Shown here: piece after piece, positions 39,301 through 52,908 of the stretch
Position numbering within the stretch: the stretch's first letter is position 1
Layout: every line of letters starts with the position of its first letter
NCBI GenBank assembly: GCA_947568835.1
Contig: OX387602.1
Location: 15,427,021-15,491,020 of the forward strand
Length of the DNA: 64,000 nucleotides
Direction: 5' to 3'
Source of the DNA: Protonemura montana
Taxonomy: Eukaryota; Arthropoda; Insecta; Plecoptera; Nemouridae
The notes under the pieces: model-generated
What the model was told of the DNA's origin: nothing
The model's database searches: none
The model's input: the letters and a program-made list of their open reading frames with translations, nothing else
Translations under genes and position numbers: made by a program

Positions 39301-42300
39301 GCAGAGAAGCCAAGCGGTTGGCCTCCAAAGACTGTTAACACAAATAAGGAATATGAAACTTTTCCTTGGTTATTGGAAGACAATGATCGCTATCTAAGAT
39401 GGAAATAGTAAAGCTTGGACTTCTAAAAAGCTTGGATGAGACCGATGTCTCATACCGACAAAAATCACACCGACACAGACAAGAAATATTTTCCTATTTC
39501 TTTCATTTCCATCACCTAACTTCATTTCCTTTCCCACAAACTCTACTCCTGTCTGCAAAGCACAGTTGCTCGAAAGCTTGAACATATGTCAAATCTGCAT
39601 ACCAGACGACGATCCTCGGCAGCCTTGAGCTTCTCCTCGATGGTCTCGACAGAGACCTTGTTGGAACCGGGAGGAGAGACAGGGCGTTTGGTCTTGGGCG
39701 GCGTCTCTGTGACTGGGTCAGCCAGGATCACCTGGTACGCCAGGCCACCCTTCGACTTCTCCTGGCACCGGATCTCAGTGGCTGGAAAATGACACAGGCA
39801 ATCACACATCTGGCAAGCTGGCTGGCTGCATGGATAAAATGGACCAAAAAAATTGGCGCCGAGATACGGGATATAAAATATTTTATCACACAGCATTCCA
39901 CAATGAGATTATTTTAAGGCAATGAACACTCTGTGAACTAAGTAGCAGATATAGTATCAAGTGCTCATCTGTGGCACTTTCACTGTGGTATATCAATGGT
40001 TAAAAGGATCATATAGGATCAGTCAAAGTGTGGAAAGTAAAAGGGGAAACCAAGTCCCAGCAGCTTTCCTCAACAGAAGAGCACCAAGGGGACCACAGGA
40101 CTTTATCAAACCTTTTTTTCAAGGGAGGTCCAAACCGGCAAAATTTCTCATTTACAAGCAATACTGCGCAGAAAAACCAATGCTAATGACAACCTGAGAG
40201 ATTTCACCCTCAAAGTAAAAATACATTTTCCTAGACTACCAAAGAATCTCTTTTTGCTTGATATGCCGTCTTATCAATTCAGTAGTAAGTTGATGGAGAA
40301 AATATATATTTCAAAATGTGGGTGATGTGCAGCGGTAATTAATTATTCTCAAGGCTGCAGGAAGACATGACGCTAGACCCGATACCCAGTGACTCATCAC
40401 CCGTCAGTGGAAGGGGTGTGTTAGCCGGGTGGCGCGTGAGGGAGGGGAGGGGTTGCAGCAGACGGCCAACGTGATATCGATCTGTAGAGGCGCCGGCCCG
40501 TCTGGACCACGGTCGTGACGTATTCTTAGGCGCCACCACAACTCTCAGTTTCACCGAGCAAGACTACGACGCGAGCCCTCACACCAATTCAACCCACGCC
40601 CAAGAAATCGTAGAACAGTATGCATTCTGGGATGATGCACCTTTGGAAATTTTAGGAAATCGTTTTACAATATTATATCGCTTCAAAACACTTGAAGGGA
40701 CTCGTTTGACAAATCGCCGAGAAATGGAGAGGCAAAGTCAAAATTTGGTCATTTATTTTGAATATTCGGCTAAAATGTATTTTAAATACCGCGACGTGCA
40801 TGTGATCTTTGCCAGCTGTAATAACAACGTTCCCAAATGATATGCAGAACACGGAACCCAAAATATGCCATTACTTCATTTCTAGCCAGATATTGTTCTT
40901 ATATCGGGCCACAAGGCATGTTTCGTATGCATTTCAGGCAGGACCCAGTATTTCTTGCTAAACCCCCTACTGCATTTGCGTGCAAATGTGACGCATTTGC
41001 AGGCCCCTCTGCTAGACAGAATCACTACACACGTACTTATCCATGGAAAACTTGAATTTTCTATATTTTACTACCCGCCAATAGGATAACCCCATGGCGA
41101 CTGGCGGTATAATATCAAGGCACACTAGATTACCTTTAGACACGACAAACTGCAATCCTGGTCGTAGGCCGTATAGAAAGAAGGCTATTTCTGCTCGTCG
41201 TCATAACTCAGTCATAAGCTTGACGGAACGAATAATGTAGGTGCATGTGACCAAACTTTTCTTATTATGTTTAGGCCCTCGCAACCCTCCGACAGTATTT
41301 ATAAGATTTTCTCAAGGATACTAGTGGGCAGGAAATTAATAAGCTCTATTATCAAACTCATCCCCTCCGCCTCCAACGTTACGGGCAGCCGACGAAGAAC
41401 TAAGTTGGATGGAACGGTGAACGTCACGTTTATACCTAGTCTTTTATGCGCGGAAGATGCTAGCCTGGCTGATAGCTTGGCTGGGTTTACCTTCAAGACT
41501 CCTGGGTGTAATTATGAATCTAATGGGTCAATTATCTTCGCGCTCTGCAGCTAAGTTAATTACTATCGTTGTCACGCAACATTTGTGGTGAATAGGTACA
41601 AAGACATTTTCAATGATTGGAGAGGGGGGCGGGGGTGATTTTAAACGAGGGATTGATTATGGGGAAACAATCTTCCAACAGGGACTATAAGGAAGCAATG
41701 ACATTCTATATTATGAGTGAGCGCCAAATTTCCCAACAACATCTTGAAGAACTTCAGGTGAAAATCAATGGAAACGTAAAATAGAACCTTTGCAGACGGA
41801 AGGAGACAAATATCAAACCAGCCGTAGTTTAAAATGCAAATCCCGATAAAAAACCTTTCTCGTTTCAGTTGAAAGACGAAAGCGGTAGATGAGATGAACA
41901 TACGAAAACAAGACGAGAAAAACAGAAAGTAAAGAATACTTGGTATACCAAGTGGCAGCCGAAAATGGAGATGCGACCGGTTAACCAGTTGAAGAGAAAA
42001 CGTCCACATCTCGTGGATACAGTGAAACGCCAGTGATTATCAATTAAACCAGGCGGGTCGCTTATACTGCACAGATAGTCATGCCGCGGGTACCTAGAAT
42101 TCCAAATCAATCGGCATCAACCGTGCATAGGGGTTCGGTTTTTGTCGGGGTAGGTTTTGCCAGCGCGTGTACGAGTGTAAGTAGACCAAGGGCTTTAGTG
42201 ACGCCACGCGACGCGACGCCTAGAGTGGCTGGCGCTCTGGTGAATCATGGGTCTGACCGACGCCAGCCGACGCCACCGGCGCCGCGGCGCTCGGCGGATA

Positions 42301-45300
42301 GACAGTTGTCCTAAACGTGGTGTACTTTCCGGTGACTTAAGCACCTTGCACAAGTGTAAGGACCGCACAAACGCACAAGAAACACTTAACTTAAAAAAAT
42401 TGAAATAGTTGTTTTCAGAGCTATCTAGAAAAATAGAGGAGAAATGCATATGTCAATGGACCAAAATTACATATAAGAACAAATTATTTCGATAGTTACG
42501 TTAGCCATTTCCCGAAAATATATAAGAAAACTATAAAAGAACTCCAAAAAAGGTGCATATTGACATCCAGATTCTTATTTAAAAAAACTCTCTATTTTAC
42601 CTTTAACACATAAGGTTGTGCCATGTTGGTCTAGTACGATCCTTCATATACATCTTGCCGACCAATTGAAATTGATTAAATGTTGGAATATCGGTTCAGT
42701 AGTCAAGTGGTGGCTTTCGCCAATTTGCGCTAGAGCTGGTGTTACGTTCACGCCGTTTCGCCAATTGATTCATCGCCCACTGGCGAAGAAGGGTGTACAA
42801 GTATACGAAGTCCAACCGCCGACGGGCAAAGTAATGTGCGTGCTGCTCACAAGGCTATTGGGGGTGCATACATCAATAGTATATCATTTTACCTTGGGCA
42901 TTCAGAGACTTTTCTATCGATCACTGAGAACGCCGACCGTATTTACCGGCACGGGCGCTGATTCCTCCACATCAAGTTGACGGTTATTCGATTTCGGTTA
43001 GGTAGAAATGGTACCCACTCTTTCCGTTCACGCTCAACAGTGTGTAGGTTGAGAATTGCAGGAATTTTTAACTGGGCGATATATGATTATGAAAGAGATT
43101 TCAACGATGGGTCGAAATACATGCTACAAAGAGTAGAAACGAACAGACGAGTTCCCTACCCTAAATTGGTAGGCAACACACCTACACGCAGATTTCCGAT
43201 CAAACTTCTAAGAACACAGCAAAAATTTTAGATCTAATAATGGTTTCAAAAATGAAACAATTATGAAACTTACTGATAAATTTCACCTTCTTGGGTTGCT
43301 TAGAATGCAGTTGCTTTGTCTTTGTTTTCTTTCCATGCTGTGCTGCGCGACGCAGAGCTGAAATACGGGCTCACATTCTTACACCGCCGGGCAATACGTG
43401 GCCCCTGGCCCTCTCCCCATTCCACTTTCCCCAACCCATAGCCTCAAAGACTAGCCAAAAAACTGGTTGCCGGCACAAATGGCACCAAGATGTTCAAACC
43501 ACGTGCTTTTAGAATCACACATGGCAGAAGGGTCGACATTATAATTTACCTATACAATTTGGTAAAATTAAATATATATTTAAAAGTGATCTAATCCCCC
43601 TAACTAAAAAAAAATAAGTGTAATTAAAATAAAATCTCGACTCTTCGATTAAATTAATGATCATTCCCACTAACAACTCGGCCAGGAATCGAACCTGGAC
43701 ATTGCCGACGGCGGTGTCCCAAAAAGGGCGTCTTACCAACTGCGTGGGGATACGGCGCCCGGCACGTATGGCAGAAGCACTGCAGCACCGACTCCTTCAC
43801 TAGGTTGATCAACATGCTGGCTGCACAGAGGGCGCGACGCTACTGGGGTGGTACGACGACGGTCACAGGCCACACACTGTCTCGCCTTGGGCGCCGCGAC
43901 GCCCGCCCGGCGCTCAATACAGTCTCTATGCACCCTTCGGCGCCGACGCCTTGCAAGCTTGGTCAACAAGGACCTCTGCAGCCCGCCATGAGGTGGAGTG
44001 CGAAATCTCAAGCTACTTGTGGCTGTCTTGTACGATCATGCACTGCCATCTGTAGTGGGGATTCGCGAGCATAAGTAGTTGGGACTTTTTCGAGAAGATT
44101 GGTTTTTATTTCGGCTGTATTTCGAGCCGGTAATTGAATTGTACGGACCAGACATAAAAGAACCGGTGCTTACAGAGTACGAGCCAAAAACAATATCGAG
44201 GGATCTCTCGTGATTGCGCCATAGCTAGAGGGTAATGTAGACGAACCGGACTCACTCTGTGCAACGATTGGCCAGAACAGAGACGCGATGGCAACAATGA
44301 TAATTGCTCTAACCAGCAAAATGTTATATTATGCTTCCTCGAAACCACGTAATGCAACAATGGTTTTGATTTCCCTTTTAAATTGTTTGAACTAGGGGGC
44401 AACAATGCGTAACAATCCGTGTCTGGTTAATCCATTTGTGCATGAACTTTGTTGAAATTCATTATTACCTGCCATGCTTCGGTTAATATTCAAGTGAAGC
44501 AGCTGGTATGGTTAGGGACGAAATGTGTATTACGTTTCAGTTTAATACTTCAATAAGAGCGTATTGATTTAGCATACAGGAAGTCGGTAAATAAAACGAT
44601 TAATCGATCTATTGGTGCCGAGAAGTAATGAGCACAAAACGATTGCTCATCGGTGCCAGACACGCGAAAAATATAAAGAACAGACAATTGTGACCAACTC
44701 AATGGCGTTTGATCATAATAAAGATTAGACAGTTTAGCGTCTTATTCTTCTCAACAATGGGACCAATTAGCACAATGCAAACTGCGCAGATGTGCATCTG
44801 TAAATTGAAACTCACAAAGCGAATGAAGGAAACCGCTTGTTATACTAGAAATACACATTAAAGTGACACAAATCACATTCATACACGAGTTGTTTTTTGA
44901 CACAATGCAGACTGACAGGTTGACAGATGAGTGGTGAGCCGACAAGCGTAGATTCTAATGAAATGACAAGAGAAATCCTGGGCTGCGTTAAATTGACCTT
45001 ATTGTCGAGCAGGATTGCATTTCAAAAGACGCGTTTCCGCACACAACTGCATTGACCCTGACAGCCAGATGACTGACTGCACCGCGCACTGCAACGGCAG
45101 TTGCAATGACTAATGCGCTCGCGGTCAGTACACAAGGAGTTTACAGAAGTACGGAAAGACGATAACGATCTGGCATGCATGAGAATCGATTATCAAGAGC
45201 ATATATAGAAATTGTTTGTGTTTTATCTAACTTCACGAAAGCTATCAAAAGCCGTTAACAGCAAATAAACAACGTCATTCTGAAGTGTGCAAGAACATCT

Positions 45301-46855
45301 CAACAAAGACATTCGGTTCCATGTACCGGTCACGGATTTAGAGCAAAAGCCGCGGCGGATGCGTCTGGCTAGAGCCTGTGCGTAGCAAGAGTTTCCTAGT
45401 TTCATAAAGCCGTCTGCAAATTGTGTTTAGGAAATCAATGGGTGGACGATCGTATCTGATTTCTTGGCTCACGCTTTCCGGCCTGGTGCAAGGAACACGA
45501 GACGGGGGCACCAGTGCGTGCGTCTGTTCTGGGTGTACACGGACGTCCAATGTACATAGGCTAGCGGCATAGCTAGAACGGCTTGCATAACAGAAAACAC
45601 GGAGTACCATGCCAGTTCGCCAAGCTCTGGCTCGTTGTAATTTTTAAATCGCAAAATAATACCGTGGTGATACGGTTGTAGGTCTGCGACTAGGCTGGAA
45701 AGCGGCCGATAGGGTGACTGAACTCAAAATTAGATACGATGCTGTTACGTGTTACCTCCAGATTTGGATGAATGTAATCACTTAAAACTAAGAATATCAG
45801 ATCAAGAGTCCATATTCTATTGTTAGGTAAGTCGATTACAAAAATAAATAAACAAACGTCTCTGCGATTAGTTTACAAGCGACTTGTTTACTTCGCAAGG
45901 CATCTGTGATTAAAGTCAAGGCAATTTTGTCATGCAAATGACAGAAAAACGTGTGCATCAAAGAAACTAGACTAAAAAAAAACACCTAAATTGAATGAGC
46001 CGTTGGTCCTATGCTGCATGATTTGACCCATATTCAAGTAAAACGAGTACTGGCCTGTAGGTACATTTATGGAGAGTAATTGGGTGTTGGCGACTTGGCA
46101 CACATAATGTGAATGTAAATTATTATCTTTGTTAACCAAAAGCAAAAAATGCATTGTACACCTACACACCTCCACGCCAGGCTCCAAGATTATGTCTAAG
46201 TCACAAAATAAGGAAGATAATGTATTGACTGCGTGTTAATGATATCTACCATTTACATTCTAATTGCTATTGTATTAAGTACATTTCGTGCACGAGGTAT
46301 AGAGGGTACTTGTGGTTACAGGCAGAATGGTTCTCCAATATTTTCCCTTGAGCGGGCAAACCTGTCCGGTAAACAGGCTGCATCATTAGTAATTGGTAAA
46401 AGCTTATTAAAATATCGTTTTCATCTCTCTATAGAGTGAAAAAGCGCGCTATGCCCTTACAGGGATGGAGAATAGACGCTGAAGCAACCAGGGCAACTTT
46501 CGCCAAGTTCATCCCATTCGGCACCTCTTTCAATGTCATATTGCAGATGTCTCTGATAAAAATGGTGTAGATCAACTTGCAGCGATAAATACTCATGTAT
46601 TAATACACTTTTAAATTGAAAATCAGATAACGGGGGATGTGATACCAGATCATTTGATTGTAGGCAAAAATTAATTCGCAAGAAAAAGTGAAAACCAGTG
46701 CAGGATCGTTCTCAAATAGACATTGGCATACCCGTAACCAGTCTGAACTTGAAAGTGCGTTGCTCAAGGGCATTGCAAATTAATTCATTTCTTGCTCAAT
46801 TTAACTCACCGGCATCTTCCGCAGAGAGGGTAGGCACGACTGGAACTTCAGACAT
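36347..46855 (-). CDS. stai: stathmin (multi-repeat arthropod type)
   Basis: Phosphoprotein that binds tubulin dimers and promotes microtubule disassembly. Exons: 46810-46855 (ATG at 46855), 39603-39781, 39140-39331, 38919-39059, 38206-38346, 37177-37332, 36347-36442; all junctions GT..AG and in frame, 316 aa. Residues 1-36 include MSEVPVVPTLSAEDA and the stathmin N-terminal cap (TEIRCQEKSKGGLAYQVIL). SP sites such as RPVSPPG (Ser51) are candidate phosphorylation sites. VSVETIEEKLKAAEDRR begins the tubulin-binding helix region, followed by four more helical exons: 76-139 (SLEANRLASLQ...KLKDH), 140-186, 187-233 and 234-285, then a 31-residue end. From the second exon on, all introns are in phase 0, and two neighbouring exons are both exactly 141 bp. 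The gene symbol is by analogy with Drosophila stathmin. A 7-kb first intron holds a SINE fragment and GC islands. Confidence 0.93.
40041..40110 (-). repeat. fragment of a 5S-type SINE body
   Basis: AGGGGAAACCAAGTCCC through CAACAGAAGAGCACCAAGGG and GGACCACAGGAC matches, with substitutions, the body of the complete SINE at about 7811-7884. The 5S head and the tail are missing, so this is an old truncated copy in stathmin intron 1. Confidence 0.6.
42095..42310. other. CpG-rich island in stathmin intron 1
   Basis: Dense CG dinucleotides and repeated GCGACGC/GACGCC motifs, unlike the AT-rich flanks. It could be an alternative promoter of stathmin or an inserted element. No coding exon or convincing splice donor was found. 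Confidence 0.35.
43655..43742 (-). repeat. tRNA-derived SINE head / tRNA pseudogene
   Basis: On the minus strand a CACGCAGTTGGTAAGACG stretch resembles an A box and D arm, and CCAGGTTCGATTCCTGG forms a perfect T stem-loop with a consensus B box. The anticodon region does not fold into a convincing arm and the acceptor stem does not pair, so it is not a working tRNA. A CpG-rich stretch (about 43745-43990) follows. Confidence 0.55.
44000..46809. other. rest of stathmin intron 1, nothing recognised
   Basis: AT-rich sequence without recognisable exons. Overlapping open frames at 45340-45650 on the minus strand have no similarity I can name and lack supporting splice or start context. Confidence 0.35.
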
Positions 46856-48288
46856 GATAACCTTCGACTAATTAATCTTCGTGAGAAAAATTGAACGAAT
46901 AGTGTTGCTCCTTCGACAGACTGCACAGGACTGAAGAGTACTTTCAAGCTCGACTGTGGACAGAGAGAGATAGAAAATCGATCAGAAGGGTTGGATGAAC
47001 CTAGTCTAGGTAGCATGGGTGTTGGTTGACTGGCTGGCTACAGTTGTGGAGAAGGGGAAACAGCTGATCCCTCGATGCGCTAGTCTACCCAGTACCACCA
47101 TGCCCAGTACCCACCCATGAGTACCTACCAATAAGAATACCTCGCTCTCTTCGTGGGTAGCACTAGCGGTTTCTATTGAATCTATCGTTTCTTTCGTTGA
47201 GAATCTATTGTTCAGAAAAACACAGTGCGAATATTATGAAATAAAACAGATAACTACTCAGAAAAACAAACACTTTCTTAGTATATCTACCACAATAATA
47301 TAAGCTAACAGGCTAGATGGATACTAACGGAGTTCACAAAAAAGAATAATATTATGTAGTTTTCGACAATAGCGCCTCATCAAGGTACTTTTTTTTTCAA
47401 TAAATTGCAGCCAAAAAGTGTACATTAAAATCGTGTGCCTTTGAAAATGTACTACCTGCCTGTACTTGTAACTTCCCAGACCATGAAAGCAGTGAGAGAC
47501 ATGCTAGACAGACCGCACCATAAATCAATAGATGAGCCTATAGGTCAACAAGGTCGTTCACATTTGGGGACATGCCTAGTAGAAATCTGACCCATGCTCG
47601 TATTCTGGCAGGTATACAAAAATAGATTGAGTACTTATTTGTTCCATCTGCCTATGATTGGTGACGGTGAGTACTTTCTTCCTACGAATAATACATGATT
47701 GTTGAGGGTTGCAATTGACAGGTCCTATGCAAATCAACTAGAAAAGTGTACCTATCGTGTGAAATTAAGTCACGAGATAAATGATTTACAGATACCCCCA
47801 ACCATACTTTGCCTTCACTGATGTCTGTCCAGTTGTTTAATATTAGTATCTAGCTAGTAAATATAACTGCCAGATCACTTAGCAGGCACATGGGAACCGC
47901 TTATTGTGGGCAATTGTGTTAGCAACTAGCGTTTTTAAGCTAGTTTCAAAATGACTACCACCTGGCACCTACCTGCGTACGTCCTATCTGGGTAGCTAGA
48001 ATTGCAGTTCGACAACAAAAGCGAGTACGTACTATTAGGAAAATATCATCAATGAAAGCTGGTACCACCCTAATTGTGACATGTGTCGAAGAAATATGTG
48101 ATAACATACATCACTTGGATCAGCACAAATGACAGTTTTACCAAGATTTCTGGCAAATAACAACTGACAAATAACCTAGGCCAACAAAGGGTAGCTACCA
48201 TGCCTGTTCCAACAGGACATTGTTCGTTCAAAATACGCTTTAATTAATAAGAATAACGACATATTATGAATAAAGATTATATGCATAC

Positions 48289-48370
48289 CTTAAACTCTTG
48301 CGAATCACAAAGTAGATATGCACGTACACTACCACAAACACGTTAACTCGAACAAAGTTGTAGGACAATT
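48289..48370 (-). other. probable 5' untranslated first exon of stathmin
   Basis: A strong donor TTTAAG|GTATGC at 48289/48288 lies just downstream of the promoter described next. A matching acceptor, ATTAATTAG, precedes the stathmin start codon at about 46868-46876, giving an intron of about 1.4 kb. The transcription start near 48370 is inferred from the TATA box. Confidence 0.5.
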
Positions 48371-48393
48371 CTTTGTTTACAGCGTTCCCTCCG

Positions 48394-48488
48394 TTTTATA
48401 TTCACCAACCATTCGTGTGGAGCCTACGTCATGAGATACGGCCACTGTGATTGGTCCATTCAAATATTCTATCTTGTATGCTCATTGG
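48394..48488 (-). promoter_or_regulatory. TATA/CRE/CCAAT promoter, probably of stathmin
   Basis: Read on the minus strand: CCAAT at 48488-48484, GACCAATCAC with CCAAT at 48454-48450, a CRE-like ATGACGTA at 48432-48425, and TATAAAACGG starting at 48400. The order and spacing are those of a classical RNA polymerase II promoter, and it points toward the stathmin start codon. Assignment to stathmin is by position only. Confidence 0.55.
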
Positions 48489-50313
48489 TCCTTAGAAACG
48501 CACGCTTGTTTGAATTTTATGATTCACTCCGAAAGGCAAAGTGAAGTGGATGTTTTACGTTTTTAATAAAAGCAAATACACACCAAGACAACGAGTTCAA
48601 TGGTCCAATGATATAAATTTGCTATCATATTTGTTTGGAAATGACGATTTCATTTTAATGGGCTAAAAGATTAGCACAGTACACAATTTAGTCGTTAGTG
48701 TCATAATCTTGGGCATAAGTGTTCCAGAGAGTCAACACTGCATACTAATCAATATTCGTACATGAATTCCATAACGTAATTAATCCACATTAACCTTTAT
48801 ATTTTTCAAATCGGTACTTTCGTTCAAAATTAGTTTTCTTCGCTAACTAAACTCGAGATCCACGCACCCCACAAGCTATGCAACCCGCTCCTCGGGCAAA
48901 TACATGATTTCTTTGAATCAATTAGCAACCGCAACATTTTTGTGCTCTGCTTCTAGTGCTTTCTTCTGAAAGGATTATTCTGGAGCGTTAACGTATCCTC
49001 TCTACTAATGGCGAGAGGTATGCAGGTAGTACATGGCATGAGCTTTTCGGGAAATCGTTTTGAGAGGTATGGGAATAACGAAAATCTTTGACCAGAAATG
49101 CTGAATATACGGATAAAATTCTGCGCTAAACTTTGCTGCACTGATTCATCCATTCACATGTTATTTTTTAAATTAAATATGATGCGGATACACAATTCGG
49201 TAACTAGTAAGTAACAAATATACAGTATACAAGTATACAAGTAACCAGCAAACTTATATCATTGCCACTTGCAACATTTTTCTAGTTCCCTTGCTTCGAT
49301 AAGCTTGTGTACAATTCCATGCACAATTCGGTGCATTTTTCATCACATTACTTCTTTACATGTGGCTCTAGGAACTCGATCAAAAGTAAACCATTCATTT
49401 TTTAGTTACTATTATACCATACTTAACTGTACCACTTGCATTGATGACCGGTAGGTACGACTTAGCACCTAGTTTGAATGTTAGTTTTAGAGGGGATGCC
49501 AGGAGGTACGTCGTGTTAAAAATCCCACCAAACAAAGTTCGTGAGCGCCAAAGGTAAAGCTACAACTCGCTAATTATATTAAAAAAAAAAAACGTTTCGG
49601 TTCGGGCAAAGTGCCTTCACCCGCAATCGAACGTGGGTCGCAAACGACGGTTGGTACATGGAGGAACTCGGCTCATCCGTGCCAGCACACTCGATCGTTA
49701 ATATTCATTTAGTTGCACGAGATGTGAGTCATATAAGGAGAGACCGGGTCAGGTCCCAGTAACGGTCCAGCGCGCCATAATTGCAGTGCGAGAAAACGAC
49801 CGTTGAAACTGCAGCCCACACACTTGCCAGAAAGAACAAACGCTTCGACCGCAGGCTCATGCAAGATGCACTTTCGGCGACGTGTTCTGGGTAAACTGGC
49901 TTACTGTCAAGTTGCCGTTCAAACGCCCAAGGAAAATGCGATTTTTCTTTTTTCAAATTTGAAATGTGAACATCAATTTGGAGTTGACTGGGTATTTTTC
50001 TGTTCTTCTGTATAGTTGTAGTGATTTCATCCTCAACGACCTTCAATTATTATCATTATTACCATGTATCATGCCTATTATTCTTATCAGCAAGACACAG
50101 GCGCTAGCAAACCAATAAATACATTCATTAATTAATACCAATTGCTGTGCATTGGTGCATTTACTATATAAAAGTGCGTGTGGGTAACTGATCTAGAACA
50201 ACCTAAGTTGCAGCAGTATATTTTGTGACTTGTCATGACCTCCCACAAAACATACTATTTTTCTTTCAGCCGAAAATAAAACAACTTAGTCGTATAAGTA
50301 TGCATCATTGAAC
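48489..50313. other. intergenic region between stathmin promoter and first S28 peptidase gene
   Basis: No coding sequence recognised. On the minus strand at about 49610-49640 a B-box-like CACGTTCGATTGCGGG with an upstream GATGAGCCGAGTTCC suggests a degraded tRNA-derived SINE head. Confidence 0.4.
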
Positions 50314-50319
50314 TTTATT
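50314..50319 (-). terminator. poly(A) signal of S28 peptidase copy A
   Basis: AATAAA on the minus strand about 30 bases after the stop codon at 50349. Confidence 0.7.
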
Positions 50320-50348
50320 GTTAGAAATAAGAAAGTGCATGTTCATGC

Positions 50349-52810
50349 TCAAGCTGCCTGAACCCATTTCCCGATCCATTCGCTGATCTCCAGCCTTGCT
50401 GCGGTGACCGCGGAAGAGTCGAACGGGGAGGGTGAGTACATGTCGGCACAATGGGCAGACCCTGGAGCATAAAAAGACGTAAAATAACCCACTGATCTCT
50501 GTGAATTAGATTAAATTAAAAACATTGAAGCGGTACGTCAAAGAGTCTTGTCTTAAACGCTTTGTCGCGGGCTTGCGTACCTTCAATCATGACCACGTGA
50601 ACAGTGTCCGAGAGGTCCTCCAGGACTCCCAGGACGTGCCAAGGATCAATGGAGCCGTGGACGAACACCACGTCTTCAACTTGGGGATTGATTCCACCGT
50701 AGAAGAGATTGGTGTTATTGATCGAGTTGTTTACAAAAGTCTCGTCGAAGCTGGGAATTTAAAAGGAATGCTTAACATGCAAACTATCGACAGTTTAACT
50801 CACAAATCGTAGGAATTTAGTTTTTTAAATATTTACTTGGGGCTATAGAAGTCAGGGCACCACTGAAGGTAGAAGTCAACTTTGAAGAAATCGCCGAACG
50901 GCTGGATGCTGGACGTAGACGTTTGATAGTAGCCATATTCCGTGCATGTCTGGTAGAACCATTGGCGCGTGCCGGAAGATGAACTTTCAGAATCCCACTC
51001 GGTGCCACCGAAATAATACATGTATGATGCATACGAGTGATCAAAGCACCCTCCTGGAGCCGCGAGATACGAGCTGTACGAAGAAATAAATTAAGAATTG
51101 GTCTACAAAGAGCATTCGCTTTGCTAAAATAGTTGATATAATAGAATGTGTAATGGTCTATCACCTTGCCAGATTAACGTAGCGATCGAGAGGGGTTGCT
51201 CCGTAAGCGGTGTTGGTCATTTCGTCGCAGAGTGCAGCAACGTCAGCGAGGGAGTCGGCATATTGGACAGTTCCGGCGAAGATGTTCGAGAAGGACGAGT
51301 AGAAACTGGCAACATCTTGCTTGTTCGTGGGTACGTACTCAACGCAAAGGCTGCAATCCGGGCACACGATCAGAAGACACTCACAGTAAGTTACGATCTC
51401 CCGAAAACCACATTGAACTATTTCGTGACATACTTGAACATCTCTGTGATGGTCGCAGGACCATTGGCACCTTCAATAATGGCGGTGACAGCGTCAGATG
51501 CAGCTTTCACGTCTCTCAAACAGTTGGGGTCGGAGTCGCCCATGGCAGTGGCAACCACTTCTTGGTATTCTGGATTTAATCAGGACATTGATTAACTTCT
51601 AACATTCAATACGAGTCGGTAACTAACTATCAGTGTTTCTCTCAGCTTACCAGGGTAGTCGACCTGTGCGAGCACTGGCGCACTGGAGGCAATAGCGCCG
51701 TCGATGAGATGAGGGTATCGGAGCTTAGCCCATGCCGCCAAATTCCCGGCATACGAACCCCCGAAGACGACCAGCTTTCCACTGGGATACTGCGACTCGC
51801 GTATATTACGGATCAGGAAGGACAGATCAGCCAGAGCTTGTTCAGCGGTCAGATATTGCAGATTGTCAACGCTAGTGTCACTGGAATAACGAACACGTAG
51901 CTTAGTTACAGTCACATCTAGAGAGACATTTTTAGTTAATTTGTTATTTTTTTGATTCTGTCATATCTGTAGGTAACTAAACTAATGTTATCGAAATCAA
52001 TATAACTAGATGTGATTTTTTTTGTAAATATGATCGTTAATCTCATAATCCAAATTCCTAATTCAAAATTACCTAAAGCACCAAACCCCTCTCTAGACCT
52101 TAATTTCCAATTAAGTATTATTACTTCTGCAGGCTTGATACAAACTATATTGATATTGTTGTGCTTATGATGCATGGACTTTAAAAGAAAGTTCTCCTTA
52201 CACCGTAGGGTGGCTGTCTCCATAGAACCGATGTTCCAAGTAGAAAACGGCTGCTTTGTAAATCTTTGCCTGTTCCACCATCTGACCTCCCTGGACCCAT
52301 GAAGCGGACGCTGGACCTTCTCCCCCAATCATGATGAAGACCGGGCCTCCATCGGAGTACCATTGATTGTTGCTGTAGTATTTCTGCAATCACATGTTGT
52401 TTTACAAGGGTTTTAATGAAAATGGAGCTGACATGAAGTCGGCAGAGAGTACGCATAAGTTCATGTGAAGTGAAAATTAAAGGTAAGGAATCGCAGATAG
52501 AATTTATATTTATAAATCAAGAGTTTATTTTTATTTTTATTTTTGATAATTATTAATTTATTCAAATAGTGTACCCGGATCCTACCTGCTGCCACGTTCG
52601 TGTCTCTGTGGGGTGGAAATGATCAAGTTTTTGAGTCAGCCAATTCAGAGCTGGAGCTTTGGCATCTTTGGAGACTTCCGGGGGAGGGATCTGCTGCCTC
52701 TTCAGGCGGAAGTTGAGAAAATCTTTTTTTGTTGTCTTATTTGGCAACTTGAAAGAATCGCTAACACTGACGAGAACCACAGCGACAAAAAGAAAAAATA
52801 CTAACTTCAT
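50349..52810 (-). CDS. S28-family serine carboxypeptidase (PRCP / TSSP / K12H4.7-like), copy A
   Basis: Secreted or lysosomal serine peptidase of MEROPS family S28; relatives cleave beside proline. Exons: 52586-52810, 52202-52383, 51651-51880, 51434-51569, 51165-51350, 50837-51073, 50581-50750, 50349-50461; 492 aa with consistent phases. Signal peptide MKLVFFLFVAVVLVSVSDS; an in-frame ATG five codons upstream (52825) is an alternative start, but copy B supports the chosen one. The family block WLTQKLDHFHPTETRTW is followed by YYSNNQWY and GGPVFIMIGGEGPAS. Catalytic Ser178 is in GGSYAGNLAAW, Asp434 in FVHGSIDPWHV and His459 in SAHCADM. Cys residues are placed as in the family (PGGCFDHSY, YQTCTEYGYYQTS, LQWCPDFYS). 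It lies head to tail with copy B, about 0.3 kb downstream of that gene's stop, and shares its exon plan. The true substrate is unknown. Confidence 0.95.
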
Positions 52811-52908
52811 CGTGAGGCAGTTCACGACTAAAATATGTGTTCTTTAAATCGATCTCTATTATTCTTTATCAAATTCTTAATTTTGCAAACATCATTAGCA
52901 ATGAGTAT

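Noticed and set aside
43655-43742. Functional tRNA gene
   Set aside because: The T arm and B box are good, but the acceptor and anticodon stems do not pair, so it is treated as a SINE head or pseudogene.
45223-45654. Overlapping minus-strand open frames in stathmin intron 1
   Set aside because: No recognisable motifs, no splice sites in phase with stathmin, and competing frames of similar length.
51604-52804. Plus-strand open frames overlapping the S28 genes
   Set aside because: They are the complementary reading of conserved exons and lack any independent evidence.
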